Positions 1-9,308 of a stretch of DNA of 64,000 nucleotides are shown one piece after another (position 1 is the first letter of the stretch; every line of letters begins with the position of its first letter). Origin of the DNA: Agapetus fuscipes (Eukaryota; Arthropoda; Insecta; Trichoptera; Glossosomatidae). The position numbers and the translations under genes were made by a program. A model generated the notes under the pieces. It was not told the origin of the DNA and made no database searches. It saw nothing but the letters and a program-made list of their open reading frames with translations. The stretch lies in contig OX637343.1 of the NCBI GenBank assembly GCA_951799405.1, forward strand, positions 17,028,524 through 17,092,523, written 5' to 3'.

Positions 1-468
1 TATACCTGTAGACTACCGCAGAAATTATTTGATCGGCTGCAAATGGCTTTCAATGCTGCTGCCAGGGCAATTTTTAGACAGGGAAAGAGCTGTCATATTT
101 CGCCATTGCTGAGAGAATTGCACTGGCTGAGGGTCCGAGAGAGGGTAGAATTTAAGTTGTGTCTCACTGTACATAGGGCCCTGAACGGCACGGCACCCCC
201 ATGTCTCGCTGAGCTATGCTCTGTCGATAAGACTTCAAAACGACCACTACGCTCTGCCCTCACTGCTGTCAACAAGGACATAGTGCCCAAAAGAGCGAAC
301 ACATCAAATTTTGCAGACAGGAGCTTTGCGGTGGCCGGGCCGGTTGCCTGTAACAATTTGTCCGTCGGTGTTCGCGCGAACCAGCCTACCACCACCTTCA
401 GAAAGGGACTGAAGATACTGCTTTTCTCCAGAAGCCATGGCGCCCTTGAGATGGTCCTGGACCATTAA
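1..468 (+). CDS. C-terminal reverse transcriptase fragment of a CR1/L2-like LINE
   Basis: The frame is open from the left window edge to a stop at 468, so the true start lies outside; the first Met at 43 is internal. What remains is the very C-terminal part of a LINE reverse transcriptase polyprotein. The signature is FNAAARAIF, then LRELHWLRVRERVEFKLCL, then FADRSFAVAGP and a closing FRKGLKILLF. This order (NAAAR, ELHWLPV-type block, RSFAVAGP block) is typical of the tail of CR1/L2/Jockey-group LINEs. It acts in target-primed reverse transcription in the parent element. No endonuclease or catalytic YADD part is in the window. The fragment is unbroken, so this copy is either fairly young or intact to the left. 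Clade assignment is by motif memory only. Confidence 0.8.
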   Translation, partial: YTCRLPQKLFDRLQMAFNAAARAIFRQGKSCHISPLLRELHWLRVRERVEFKLCLTVHRALNGTAPPCLAELCSVDKTSKRPLRSALTAVNKDIVPKRANTSNFADRSFAVAGPVACNNLSVGVRANQPTTTFRKGLKILLFSRSHGALEMVLDH

Positions 469-514
469 ATGGCGCCACAGGAAAGAAATCATCCATCATC
501 ATCATCATCATCAT
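1..514 (+). mobile_element. 3' end of CR1/L2-like LINE with (ATC)n tail
   Basis: Includes the open frame to 468, a 20-bp 3' UTR and a (CAT/ATC)n run at about 488-514 that looks like the terminal microsatellite of the element. The 5' end lies beyond the window. The stretch 515-800 that follows is AT-rich and shows nothing I can name. Confidence 0.7.
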
Positions 515-804
515 AAAGCTTGCATATACTTGGACAACACTATACAGAGAAGATGGAGACAAACGACACTATAAATCACAGGTTTAATAAACTCAAACTG
601 AAAATATAATAAATAACAAGTTTACGCTACAAAAGTAGCATAATTATAATAGTATAACATATAATTATTCATTCTAATTTAAGCTCAGGGCGTGTTTTAC
701 TCGGCAGAGCTTTTGAATTAATTTCCGTTCGGGGAGCTACACTGTCAAAGCTAATCAAAATTTTCACATTATTCTCAACAATGAATAAAAGCAGTGACTT
801 TGTT

Positions 805-1110
805 TATATGTAACTTCTTGCCGCGTTATCCCCGAAGGGTTAACATGTGGCGAGTGGGACCTATTTATTTTTACAGGTAAGAGGACCAGGCGTAAGGCAA
901 CTACTTCCGTTAAAGTGTGAATTTCTCAGCTCACAAGGGGCAATGCAACTAAGTTACACATGTAGTGTAACTTCTTGTCTGCGTTATCCTTGGTGTCGCA
1001 TGGGGCGATTCGGAACGTATTTTTTGTATAAGTAGAGGTGCTGACTTCACACCAATCCCTTCAGTTGAAGAGGAGGTTTCCCAGCTCCCGAAGATTTAAT
1101 TTCTTGTGGC
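805..1110 (-). mobile_element. SINE-B fragments, two partial copies
   Basis: Two 3'-end pieces of SINE-B on the minus strand. Each shows the TAACTTCTTG..GCGTTATCC block, the TATTTATTTTTACAGGTAA block, and the CAACCACTTCAGTT block. The first covers 805-945, the second 955-1110. Neither has the tRNA-like head. Confidence 0.65.
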
Positions 1111-1122
1111 GAGTTGGACCTA

Positions 1123-1395
1123 TTTTTTTTTTGTGCTCTGCCGGGATTCGAACCTACAACCTTCCATATACGAGTCCAGAGTTACCACTGGACTACGGAC
1201 CGGAATCAAATCCCGGCGGAGCACAATAATAAACCATTTATATTTTCAAATTTGCGTTTCAAAGGTCCATCAAGCCTTACAGCGACTGGGTCTTGCTTGA
1301 GAATTTGCGCTTTTTACAGCTAAGACAAAGCTTGCACAGAGCTCTTGGGTGTCATACACACAAAAACAGCGCTCGCCAATATATCAGCTTAATTT
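1123..1395. mobile_element. SINE-A inverted pair, head-to-head
   Basis: 1123-1204 is a minus-strand SINE-A head (B-box GGGATTCGAACC on the plus strand, ending in GGACTACGGACCGG). 1205-1395 restarts on the plus strand inside the head (CAAATCCCGGCGGAGCACAA) and runs through the core to the CACACAAAAACAGCGCTC tail. The plus copy lacks its A-box half. A small minus head fragment lies at 1408-1453. Confidence 0.7.
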
Positions 1396-1577
1396 TTATT
1401 TTTTTTAACCTTCCATTTACGAGTCTTAGTGTTGCCACTAGACAACGGACTGGCAAATGGCTATGTTATAATGTAACTTCTTGCAAGCCTATTATTTTTT
1501 ACAGGTAAAGCGTCCAGCCCTTAGCCAACCACTTCAGTTAAAGTGGAGGCTTTCTAGCTCCCGAGGGGGGCGGTACT

Positions 1578-1880
1578 TACTTAATCAGCCACTTCTTGTC
1601 CACTGCTGGACATAGGCCTCCCCCATATCCTCTCCAGGCGTCTCTGTCCTGGGCTCTCTGCATCCAGTCACCAGCAGCTCTTTTAATATCATCTGACCAT
1701 CGTGTAAGAAGCCTTCCTCTTGTTCTTTTGTCTTCACGAGGTCTCCATTCTACCAATCTTTTCGTCCATTTTTACTCGCTCAATCTGGCAACATGCCCTG
1801 CCCATGACCACTTTTGCTTTGCCACTCTTTTGACTATGTCAGTAACTCCCGATCTTCTACCGGTATTTCGTATCCAAATT
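1578..1880 (-). mobile_element. RTE-like LINE (Z) 3' end
   Basis: Translated on the minus strand it gives WSWAGHVARL, RTRGRLLTRWSDDIKRAAG and WMQRAQDRDAWRGYGGGLCP, then AVDKKWLIK and stop. This is the well-known C-terminal tail of an RTE-type LINE polyprotein. The 3' end at 1578 carries short GTAA/AGTA repeats typical of these elements. The 5' end is truncated and abuts the poly-A of the neighbouring SINE-A copy at about 1881. Confidence 0.75.
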
Positions 1881-2190
1881 TTTTTTTTAAATCCTGTGCG
1901 GGAGACTCCCTAGATTCTAGAGACTCTAGGGGTCTATGGCACTTGTCGTAGTGCCGCAGAGGTGTACGAGCTTTACTCAAGCCAATACTCAAGAAAGACC
2001 CAGTTGATGTAAGGCTGGATAAACCTTTGGTGACCGGTCATTGGTAAAGGTTTATGAATTTTTCAACCCAGCGAAGAGCAAATTTAAAAATATAAATGGT
2101 ATATTTTTTGTGCTCCACCGGGATTCGAACCCACAACCATCCCATTCAGAGTCCGCAGTATTACCACTGAGCTACAGACTGGTCGTCTGA
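1881..2190 (-). mobile_element. SINE-A copy with tail version B
   Basis: Read on the minus strand: tRNA-like head with a GTGGTAATAC A-box region and a GGTTCGAATCCC B-box (2112-2181), then TTTGCTCTTCGCTGGGTTG, the TGACCGGTCACCAAAGG core, and the alternative tail with TCTAGAGTCTCTAGAATCTAG and GGAGTCTCCCGCACAGGATT followed by A's. Direct junction to RTE-Z on its 3' side. Confidence 0.75.
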
Positions 2191-2250
2191 GAGGGGCGGT
2201 ACTAATTTCTTGCAATTACTATGTAAACATTGCCGGTATTTTTATTTGGA

Positions 2251-2577
2251 GCGCTCATTATGTCCTGTACATAATATAATGAGGTTTATCCTACAAACAC
2301 ACTTAAAAGTATATCCTTTGGACTCGCATCCAGCCTTGCGTGATAAAACATAAAAATTATACTCGGATTTCGCATTAAAAATACATGTTTTGCAGTTGTG
2401 AACGTGGCAGGTGATTGCTGCTTGCCGTTTGATTCAGGCTCGTGAAAAAAAACATGCAAAAAAAATTAGCACAATTAAATTATGGCAGATTATTTTTCAT
2501 GTACCTACAAAATAATTCAATTTATTTCATCAAGCCATGAAAACAAAGCTTTTATTCATTTAAGACTCACATATTTA
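2251..2577. other. No feature recognised
   Basis: AT-rich stretch without a coding frame, a repeat-family match or a structured element that I can name. Confidence 0.4.
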
Positions 2578-2668
2578 ATTTAATCTAATCTAAGTTGCAA
2601 AGATATTTAATGTTGGGCATATAATGTGAACCCCCAATGCTAAATATCTTTGCAACTTAGATTAGATG
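2578..2668. repeat. Inverted pair of retroposon C 3' ends
   Basis: AATCTAATCTAAGTTGCAAA (minus copy) is followed within 90 bp by TTTGCAACTTAGATTAGAT (plus copy). Two heavily truncated C tails face each other and can fold into a hairpin. Confidence 0.7.
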
Positions 2669-2787
2669 AGTCTGAATGGTGTGCTTTTGAAATCTCGAAA
2701 TGATATAGTTTTTAAATAGTATATCGCAAAAACCGTAACTACGCTGCATATATACCTACTGGTATTTTTTATCGTGTAGTTGTGTAT

Positions 2788-2935
2788 CGGGTGTGGAACG
2801 TATTTATTTGTACAGATTATGAGGCCGCCCTGACGCCAACCACATAATTTTGAAGGGAAGGTTTTTCCAGCCCTCGAAAGGTGCTGGTTCTCATTTCTTG
2901 TGAAGGCTGAGTAAATCTTGACCGATCTGTTGTCT
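2788..2935 (-). mobile_element. SINE-B fragment
   Basis: Shows GTATTTATTTGTACAG, GCCAACCACATAATTTTGAA and CTCATTTCTTGTGAAGGCTG in SINE-B order; head missing. Confidence 0.6.
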
Positions 2936-3065
2936 TTTAACCTCTGAAAAAATGGGGTCTACGCGACCAGAGTAAAATCAAAATTTAAATTAAAGTCTAT
3001 TACTTATGTATATAATTTCTAAATAACATTATATTATTACTCCTAGTATTTTTATTTGTATTTCT

Positions 3066-3292
3066 TTACCCTTAGGTTGATATGAGGTTGACCAATCATC
3101 CCGTGAAAAAATGGTTCACTCTGCCTATGTTACCCCTGTTTCAAGGAAGATCAGCAAAAGTTGTAGGGCTTAATGTCATTTTAGGTTTTTACTTTAGCAT
3201 TTGTAAACGTGAACTTACACGTGCCTGTTTGTGGGCATGCACCTAATATGAATCTTAAATGATAACATATTTTGCAACTTTGATTATGTATT
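3066..3292 (+). mobile_element. Retroposon C copy
   Basis: Order of blocks: TAGGTTGATATGAGGTTGAC, ATGGTTCACTCTGCC, CCCCTGTTTCAAGGAAGATC, GTGAACTTACACGTGCC, and an end at TTTTGCAACTTTGATTA. No open frame; this family has no coding capacity in any copy here. The next 300 bp (3293-3595) is AT-rich with nothing recognisable. Confidence 0.75.
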
Positions 3293-3599
3293 ATTATATA
3301 CATTAGGTATATTTATTTTATTGGCCTTTTTTCTTAGAAGTTTTGATAACCTACGCTTTGAAAAGTCTACAAATTCCTATATTTTGGTTTTTAATAAAAA
3401 TTATTTTACAAAAAAACCGTTATTTTTGTGCAACTGGGCAAATCTTATCAAGAAAAATATGTTTATACTTTTAGATTATGAAATCTGTTTGAGAGCTTTT
3501 GTTGAGCTACTAAGTTACTAACTGACCAAGTGATTAAGTAATCAAGTGACTAAAACATAGTCAAATGACTTAGTGATCAACTGTTACTTTAGCCCTGTC

Positions 3600-3945
3600 A
3601 CATTTCCACTAAGTTTTTGTAAAGGCTGAGTACACCTTTACGATAAATCAATTCTGACACCCTCAGGGGGGATCGAACCTTTTCTTTCGGTATAAATTGC
3701 AAGTATTCTACCAACTGAGCTATCGACCGGACTTTTAACGAGCTTTGTCCTCACTACAAGACACCAATTCTAAAACCAGTTGCTGTAAGGCTGGATGGAC
3801 CTTTGGTGACCGGTCTTTGGTAAAGGTTTTATATTTTTTCAACCCAGCAAAGAACATATTTGAAAATATTAATTGTTTATTATTATTCGAACTCACAATC
3901 TTTCATTTACGAGTCAGAATTAACAAGTAGACTATAGACCGGTAG
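3600..3945 (-). mobile_element. SINE-A plus SINE-B composite
   Basis: 3600-3735 is the head half of SINE-B (CACCCTCAGGGGGGATCGAA, CTACCAACTGAGCTATCGACC). It is followed without a break by SINE-A in the same direction (ACGAGCTTTGTC, GTTGCTGTAAGGCTGGATGG, TGACCGGTCTTTGGTAAAGG, head at 3885-3944). In the sense direction the order is A then B. Confidence 0.7.
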
Positions 3946-4012
3946 CCTTATTCATTTCACTGTAATCCACCGTCCATGCTTCACTTCCATACATTAGCTG
4001 TGTGTGAGTAGC
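3946..4012 (-). mobile_element. RTE-like RT scrap
   Basis: Minus-strand translation gives LMYGSEAWTVDYSEMN, the same block as LMYGSEAWTVNDSEMS in the long RTE-X copy at 45.8 kb. Only about 65 bp survives. Confidence 0.65.
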
Positions 4013-4211
4013 ACCTTAAATGATTCATAGCGTATCCAAGTGGCGCCGCTGAGCGTTGCCCTACGCCTGCTTTAATTTACTTAAGTAAAACTTAAGTGCA
4101 AGCTTATCAAACAACAAACATTCTCAGCTCCATAAAGCGAAACTTCTCTGCATTTTCGTATTATCCTTTAACCGTGCAACGCCCACATTAATCCATTTAG
4201 TTTCTTTAAGG

Positions 4212-4470
4212 ACCCTAAAATCTAATCTAAATCTGAGCTGCAAATAAATTACATTTATGATTTATATTTATCGTTTTCCCACAAGTCGACATTTATTAGT
4301 TCGCGCTAACACATGCCGCATGTGGACCTACAATATAAAAACCCAATCTCAAATAAACATAAGCCCTGCAACTCTTGCCGACCAATCATGAAACATGGGT
4401 GACATTGGCAAAGTGAACCATTTTTTTTCAGTATGGGTGATCAGCCTCATACCAATCTTTAAGTCAAGGC
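4212..4470 (-). mobile_element. Retroposon C copy
   Basis: Full-length order on the minus strand from AATCTAATCTAAATCTGAGC (tail) to CATACCAATCTTTAAGTCAAG (head). Contains CATGCCGCATGTGGACCTAC and GACATTGGCAAAGTGAACCA. Confidence 0.8.
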
Positions 4471-4498
4471 GTCATTCCCGTATTTTTATTTCTTAGCA

Positions 4499-4610
4499 TA
4501 GTTCCGTCGATAGCTCAGTTGGTAGAGTGCTTGCATTCCATGCCGTGAGCCCGGGTTCGAATCCCACCGCAGCCTCGGTGGGATTCGTGAGGGTGTCAGA
4601 AATTATTTCC
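4499..4610 (+). mobile_element. SINE-B head, partial copy
   Basis: GTCGATAGCTCAGTTGGTAG (A-box) and GGGTTCGAATCCCACC (B-box) with the usual spacing, followed by a short inverted echo CGGTGGGATTCGTGAGGGTG. It resembles a tRNA gene but breaks off into GTCAGAAATTATTTCCCG, the SINE-B body. Not a functional tRNA. Confidence 0.75.
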
Positions 4611-4627
4611 CGTTTTGTTAAGATTTT

Positions 4628-4745
4628 ACTTGGATTCTTTTAATTAAACTGCGATTTATTTATTCAACAAGATTTATTTTGCACAATATTGGTTACTCAG
4701 TACTGTTCACTCGTCTTGCTCTAGTTTAAAGGACTCAAAAAGCTG
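4628..4745. mobile_element. LTR-like fragment, pair of 51084-51300
   Basis: AAACTGCGATTTATTTATTC, ACAAGATTTATTTTGCACA and GTACTGTTCACTCGTCTTG match the stretch beginning at 51084 over about 100 bp. Overall style (AATAAA-rich, short) suggests an LTR remnant; family unknown. Confidence 0.45.
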
Positions 4746-4857
4746 CAAAAAAATTTTTAATACAAGTTTGGGAACCTTTGGCGTAGAGCAACCTTACACC
4801 AAACACTTTTGAGTTTTGCCAAAAAATTTGTAGTATAAAATAGCATATTTATTCTGT

Positions 4858-5110
4858 ATGTTCCTTGACTTATAGGTTGGTATGTGGCTGACCACCCTTG
4901 CTGTGAAAATGGTTCACTTTACCAATGTCACCCCTGTTTCTGTGAAGGTCGGCAAGAGTTGCACGGTGTATGTTCATTTGGAATTTGGGTTTTTATATTG
5001 TTGGTCCCCTTGCGGCATGTTTAAATGCGAACTTATACGTGTTTGCTTTTGAAAATGCATATAACGTGAATATTTGATGTAACATATATTTGCAACTTAG
5101 GTTAGATATG
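4858..5110 (+). mobile_element. Retroposon C copy
   Basis: Starts at TTCCTTGACTTATAGGTTGG and ends at TTTGCAACTTAGGTTAGATA. The following 5111-5350 holds nothing I recognise. Confidence 0.8.
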
Positions 5111-5351
5111 TATCAGAAAAATGAATTCAGTGTAACAGACGGTTTGGCTACTTTGGACGTTACAGGGTTAAGCAAGTCGGCTTTAAGGGAGATTGAAAAA
5201 TACAAGTAGCAGTGCGGGGTTGTTGTGCCAAGTTATATTGCAGTACTGCATCCAATTTAGATGCGTTTGTAAACAGACAAATCCGAACTGCATTTTTTAA
5301 GATTTTCCCACATGTCGGATATTTTCTATTTGAAAAAATATGGTGCTAATC

Positions 5352-5868
5352 CTTGACTTAATGTCACCCCTGATTCAGAGAAGGTCGGCAAAAGTTGTGG
5401 GGCTAATGTTCATTTGAGGTTTGGATTTTATTTGTAAGTACACATTCAGCATTTGTAAGCGCGAACTACACTTGTTGGTTTGTGGGCATACATCTGAGAG
5501 CTTTAAATGAATATATCCTTGCAACTTAGATTATAGATTATAGATTATAGAAGGCAAAAGTTGCAGGATTAATGTTCATTTGAGGTTTGGATTTTAATTT
5601 GTAAGTGCCCATCTAATCTAATCTAATCTAATCTAATCTAAGTTACAAAGATATGTTACATTGGAGATTCACATTACATGCATTCTCACAACCAGACACG
5701 TACAAGTTCACGCTTGCACATGCCTCATGTGAACCTACAACATAAAAACCAAATCTTAAATGGACATACACCCTACAACTCTTGCCGTCCTTCCCTGAAA
5801 CAGGGGTGACATTGGCAAAGTGAACCATTTTTGCAGCATGGGTGGTCAGCCGCATACCAACCTATAAT
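5352..5868. mobile_element. Cluster of three retroposon C copies
   Basis: 5352-5550 is a plus copy lacking the head and ending in three TTATAGA units. 5551-5610 is an internal plus fragment (AAAAGTTGCAGGATTAATG). 5611-5868 is a full minus copy starting with five ATCTA units and ending CCAACCTATAA. A 70-codon frame over the minus copy is an accident of the repeat. Confidence 0.75.
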
Positions 5869-5904
5869 ATATTTTTATTCTTTGATTTAAAAAATGTAAT
5901 TTGT

Positions 5905-6176
5905 CATGTATGTTCCTTGACTTATAGGTTGTTATGCGGCTGACCACCCATAATATAAAAATTGGTTCACTTTGCCAATGTCACCCCTGTTTCAGGGAAG
6001 GACGGCAAGAGTTGCAAGGCTTATGTTCATTTGAGATTGGGTTTTTATATTGTAGGTCCACATGCGGCATGTGTTAACGCGAAATTATACATATCTGCTT
6101 GTGGGAATGCATTTAGTATAAATCTTAAATGATATATATCTTTGCAGCTTAGATTAGATTAGATTAAATTAGAAGA
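5905..6176 (+). mobile_element. Retroposon C copy
   Basis: Full length, from TTCCTTGACTTATAGGTTGT to CAGCTTAGATTAGATTAGAT. Confidence 0.85.
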
Positions 6177-6277
6177 CAAGGAATAAAAATTGTAGTAAAC
6201 TTTTTCTCAGTGAATCAGCTCCAATTCAGTTTTATCAACTTTTACAGTATAATTGACGGCATTAGAATAAAAAAGGA

Positions 6278-6810
6278 AGGTGTCCTATAGACTATCTATG
6301 GGACACTGTGTCTTATAGACTAGTGTCCTATGGACTAGTGTCATATAGACTATCTATGGGACACTGTGTCCTATAGACTAGTGTCCTATGGACTAGTGTC
6401 CTACAGACTAGTGTCCTATGGACTAGTGTCCTATAGACTAGTGTCTTATGGACTAGTGTCCTATAGACTAGTGTCCTATGGACAAGTGTCCTATGGACTA
6501 GTGTCCTATAGACAAGTGTCCTATGGACTAGTGTCCTATGGACTAGTGTCCTATAGACTAGTGTCTTATGGACTAGTGTCCTATAGACTAGTGTCCTATG
6601 GACAAGTGTCCTATGGACTAGTGTCCTATAGACTAGTGTCCTATGGACTAGTGTCCTATGGACTAGTGTCCTATGGACTAGTGTCCTATGGACTAGTGTC
6701 CTGTGGACTAGTGTCCTATGGACTAGTGTCCTATGGACTAGTGTCCTATGGACTAGTGTCCTATAGACTATAGACTTGTGTGCTATAGACTAGTGTCCAA
6801 AGACTATTTA
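6278..6810 (+). repeat. 15-bp minisatellite, unit GTGTCCTATGGACTA
   Basis: More than 30 near-perfect copies; main variants swap CTATGGAC with CTATAGAC and ACTAG with ACAAG. Each unit carries an ACTAGT hexamer and the short palindrome in GTCCTATGGAC. It ends 15 bp before the N gap. The 15-bp period keeps one frame open (VSYGL repeated); there is no reason to think it is translated. Confidence 0.95.
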
Positions 6811-6824
6811 TGGGACACTTGCCA

Positions 6825-7024
6825 NNNNNNNNNNNNNNNNNNNNNNNNNNNNNNNNNNNNNNNNNNNNNNNNNNNNNNNNNNNNNNNNNNNNNNNNNNNN
6901 NNNNNNNNNNNNNNNNNNNNNNNNNNNNNNNNNNNNNNNNNNNNNNNNNNNNNNNNNNNNNNNNNNNNNNNNNNNNNNNNNNNNNNNNNNNNNNNNNNNN
7001 NNNNNNNNNNNNNNNNNNNNNNNN
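6825..7024. other. Assembly gap (200 N)
   Basis: Exactly 200 undetermined bases directly after the minisatellite, so the array length is probably not resolved and the two sides may be joined only by scaffolding. Confidence 0.99.
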
Positions 7025-7142
7025 ACAAAATTAAATTTTAAATATAGTTGCAGTTAAGATCTATATTCCAAGGCAAATAACTTAAAAGAATCCTGAGTCT
7101 CTAAAAAACTTTAACGTGTTTAAAATCTGTTTAATCACTGCA

Positions 7143-7390
7143 AGCTATAATCTATAATCTAAGTAGCAAGGATATATTCATTTAAAGTTCTCAAATGCAT
7201 GTCCACAAACAAACACGTGTAGTTTTCGCTTACAAATGCTGAATGTGTACTTAAAAATAAAATCCAAACCTCAAATGAACAGAAGCCTTACAACTTTTGA
7301 CGACCTTTTCTGACACAGGAGTGACATTGGTGTGAACAAGTGAACCATTTTTTACAGTATGGGTGGTCAGCCTCAAACCAACCTATTAAG
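7143..7390 (-). mobile_element. Retroposon C copy
   Basis: From CTATAATCTATAATCTAAGT to GTCAGCCTCAAACCAACCTA; ACCTTTTCTGACACAGGAGT marks the centre. Confidence 0.8.
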
Positions 7391-7497
7391 CAAGAAATAA
7401 GCTGATCTTTTTAATTAAAAAATTTCAGTATATACAATTCACGGTAAACCACAGTTTGTAATGCGTTAAATGCTGCGTTAAAAAGCTGCCTGTCACT

Positions 7498-7600
7498 TAA
7501 ATTGGCGCTTTCAATGGTGACGACCAAGCTCACAAAAAGGCTTTGAAGTGTGATTCACGGAAAAACAGCGCTCACTAAATAATTCATACCAATATTATCC
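7498..7600 (+). mobile_element. SINE-A tail-only fragment
   Basis: TTGGCGCTTTCAATGGTGAC, then GTGTGATTCACGGAAAAACA and CGCTCACTAAATAATTCAT: the 3' tail version A, 5'-truncated. Confidence 0.65.
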
Positions 7601-8226
7601 TTGTGCCCTTGCGGTGAACTCACAAAACGGCACTACAAACATTATCAAATGATAATTATTATATGTGTGCATTTTAGTTCTCAAGAACATGGGTTTTTTT
7701 TATAACCAGTCTCTAAAAATATTATTATATTTTTATCAAACGCATTCTCTTGTACATTTTTGCAATAGACCTTTTCAAAGTGGCAAGAATAAATTTTCAA
7801 AGTGGAAATCCTGAAACGATACGAATGCAAATAGTCTGAATAACTGCAAAGGAGCGTAGAGCTGTACAAAGAAATACCGCCTTACCTTATATGGGGGAAT
7901 AATGTGTAAACTGAAAAACATAACCGGGGGCGTTTATAAAGGAGAATTAAAGAAAAAAAAGAAATGGAAAAAGATAGGATATATCTGTGAAATACAGGCA
8001 GGTTTTTGTGTCATTGAAATATAATTTTTTTTCAGTTTTGTAGTCATTGTATTTTCATTTTAGAAATTATATACTTTTTTTTCAGGTTTATAAATGTTAT
8101 GAAGAATCCATACTTTTAAAGTGATAGTCCTATGGTTAAAATAGGTAATACTTTTGTATTTTATAATATTCAGTGAAAGGAAAATAATAATTTTATTTTA
8201 TTGATTGTAGAGGCATTAACTTTGTA
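7601..8226. other. No feature recognised
   Basis: AT-rich (long T and A runs), stops in all frames, no family match seen. Confidence 0.4.
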
Positions 8227-8376
8227 TAAAAGAAAAACAGCTTTGTTTTCGATTACGTGAGTTTTATACCACAACCGGTTTCGCAAACATCCATTTGCAT
8301 CGTCGTTAATCAATAGGTATTTATTTATCCACCTGACGATGCAAATGGATGTTTGCGAAACCGGTTGTGGTGGAAA
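8227..8376 (+). repeat. 36-bp perfect inverted repeat with hammerhead-like core
   Basis: Arms at 8269-8304 and 8335-8370 are exact reverse complements. The right arm on the plus strand contains CTGACGA (8333-8339), a GCAAA/TTTGC stem, GAAA (8357-8360), the palindrome ACCGGT, and CCAC/GTGG outer pairing. This is the element order of a type I hammerhead ribozyme of the kind reported in Penelope-like retroelements, with one extra U before stem II. The preceding AAAACAGCTTTGTTTTCGAT recurs at 29512-29549. Confidence 0.5.
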
Positions 8377-8451
8377 ATAATAAACTTAAATGCTTTAAAG
8401 ATTTTTTTAAGTTAGAGCCTTACAGTGATAAATAAATTAAAAAGAAAAATA

Positions 8452-8690
8452 TTTGGTGAGTGCTTTTTCTAATATAAATCATACCTCAAAAGCCTTCAGC
8501 ATGCTTGTTCATTGCTAGTCAGTGTCAATTTCGCAAGTAAAACTATTGCTGTAAGGCTGGATGAATCTTTTTGACCGATCTTTTATTTTATTTTATTTTT
8601 TTGTACTCTGTAGGGAATCAAACTCACGGCGTTTCGTCAGTGAGTGCGCAACGTTAACCACTAGACAATATAGGACTATCGAAACACACA
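8452..8690 (-). mobile_element. Diverged SINE-A copy
   Basis: TTTGGTGAGTGCTTTTTC (tail version A), TTGCTGTAAGGCTGGATGAA, and a decayed head with AACGTTAACCACTAGACAAT. The B-box is damaged (GGGAATCAAACTC). Confidence 0.6.
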
Positions 8691-8699
8691 TATCCTGTA

Positions 8700-8970
8700 T
8701 TAACAGATAGTCACGTCAATGAGGGGCTCCCGTCAGGCACATTAGCTTCAGTAACCTCGACGTTCTGGGGAGGGTGGGACTTCTTAGAGTCATGCGTTAG
8801 CCCCTGATTTGAGGATCCTCTTTTTCCTTTCTTGAGTAGAGTAACTTTAGCTGATTAACTTCAACGGGAAGGCCTTCCGCCGCCAAAAAAACATTGCAAG
8901 TGAAGTATCACCAAGTGAAGCGACTCCGCATGAGTTGTATGAACTTGGTGGGTGGAGGTGGGTAAAGTGC
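8700..8970 (+). mobile_element. Retroposon E relative
   Basis: Shares TTAGCTTCAGTAAC, TTAGAGTCATG and ACGGGAAGGCCTTCCGCC, in this order, with the reverse complement of 10395-10560. These pieces appear with the E block in other copies. Boundaries approximate. Confidence 0.45.
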
Positions 8971-8984
8971 CATTATCCCTATCA

Positions 8985-9296
8985 TCTTAAATGTTTATAC
9001 ATTAAAGATTCATGTTAAATGCATGCCCAAAAACAGACATTTGTGACTTCGCACTTACACATGCTGCATCTCAAATACAATAAAACATAGATTGCCCCAT
9101 TTGATTTGGTTCACTTTTGCCAATGCCACCCCAGTTTCAGAGAAAGACGACCGGAGATGCAAGGTTTATGTTCATGTGAGGTTTTGTTTGTCTGTATCCA
9201 CACATGCAGGATGTGTAGGCTCGAACGAAATGCATGCCCACAGAGATGCGCCTGCCTGTGGGCATGCATTTAATATGAGACTTAACTATTAACATA
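8985..9296. mobile_element. Retroposon C head-to-head pair
   Basis: 8985-9105 is a minus 3' portion (AAATGCATGCCCAAAAACAG). 9106-9296 is a plus copy beginning at GGTTCACTTTTGCCAATGCC and ending ACTATTAACATATT. This sub-variant has GCATGCCCACAG instead of GCATTCCCACAA. Confidence 0.65.
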
Positions 9297-9308
9297 TTAT
9301 TGTGTTTT

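Larger units (their letters stand above)
1468..2250 (-). mobile_element. SINE-B copy interrupted by a 0.6-kb insertion
   Basis: SINE-B sequence runs 1468-1577, stops at GGGGCGGTACT, and resumes at 2191 with the same bases before going on to TAATTTCTTG..CATTGCCGGTATTTT. The intervening 1578-2190 is the RTE-Z plus SINE-A unit, so GGGGCGGTACT at 1567-1577 and 2193-2203 is a target-site duplication. Confidence 0.7.

Noticed and set aside
488..514. (ATC)n as an independent microsatellite
   Set aside because: Better explained as the 3' tail of the LINE at 1-468.
4499..4573. Apparent tRNA gene (A- and B-boxes present)
   Set aside because: It is the head of SINE-B; no complete acceptor stem, and the SINE body follows.
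6366..6773. 135-codon frame of VSYGL/VSYRL repeats
   Set aside because: It is only the 15-bp minisatellite read in one phase; no start context, domain or homolog-like feature.
6778..7041. Frames across the N gap
   Set aside because: Made of undetermined bases.
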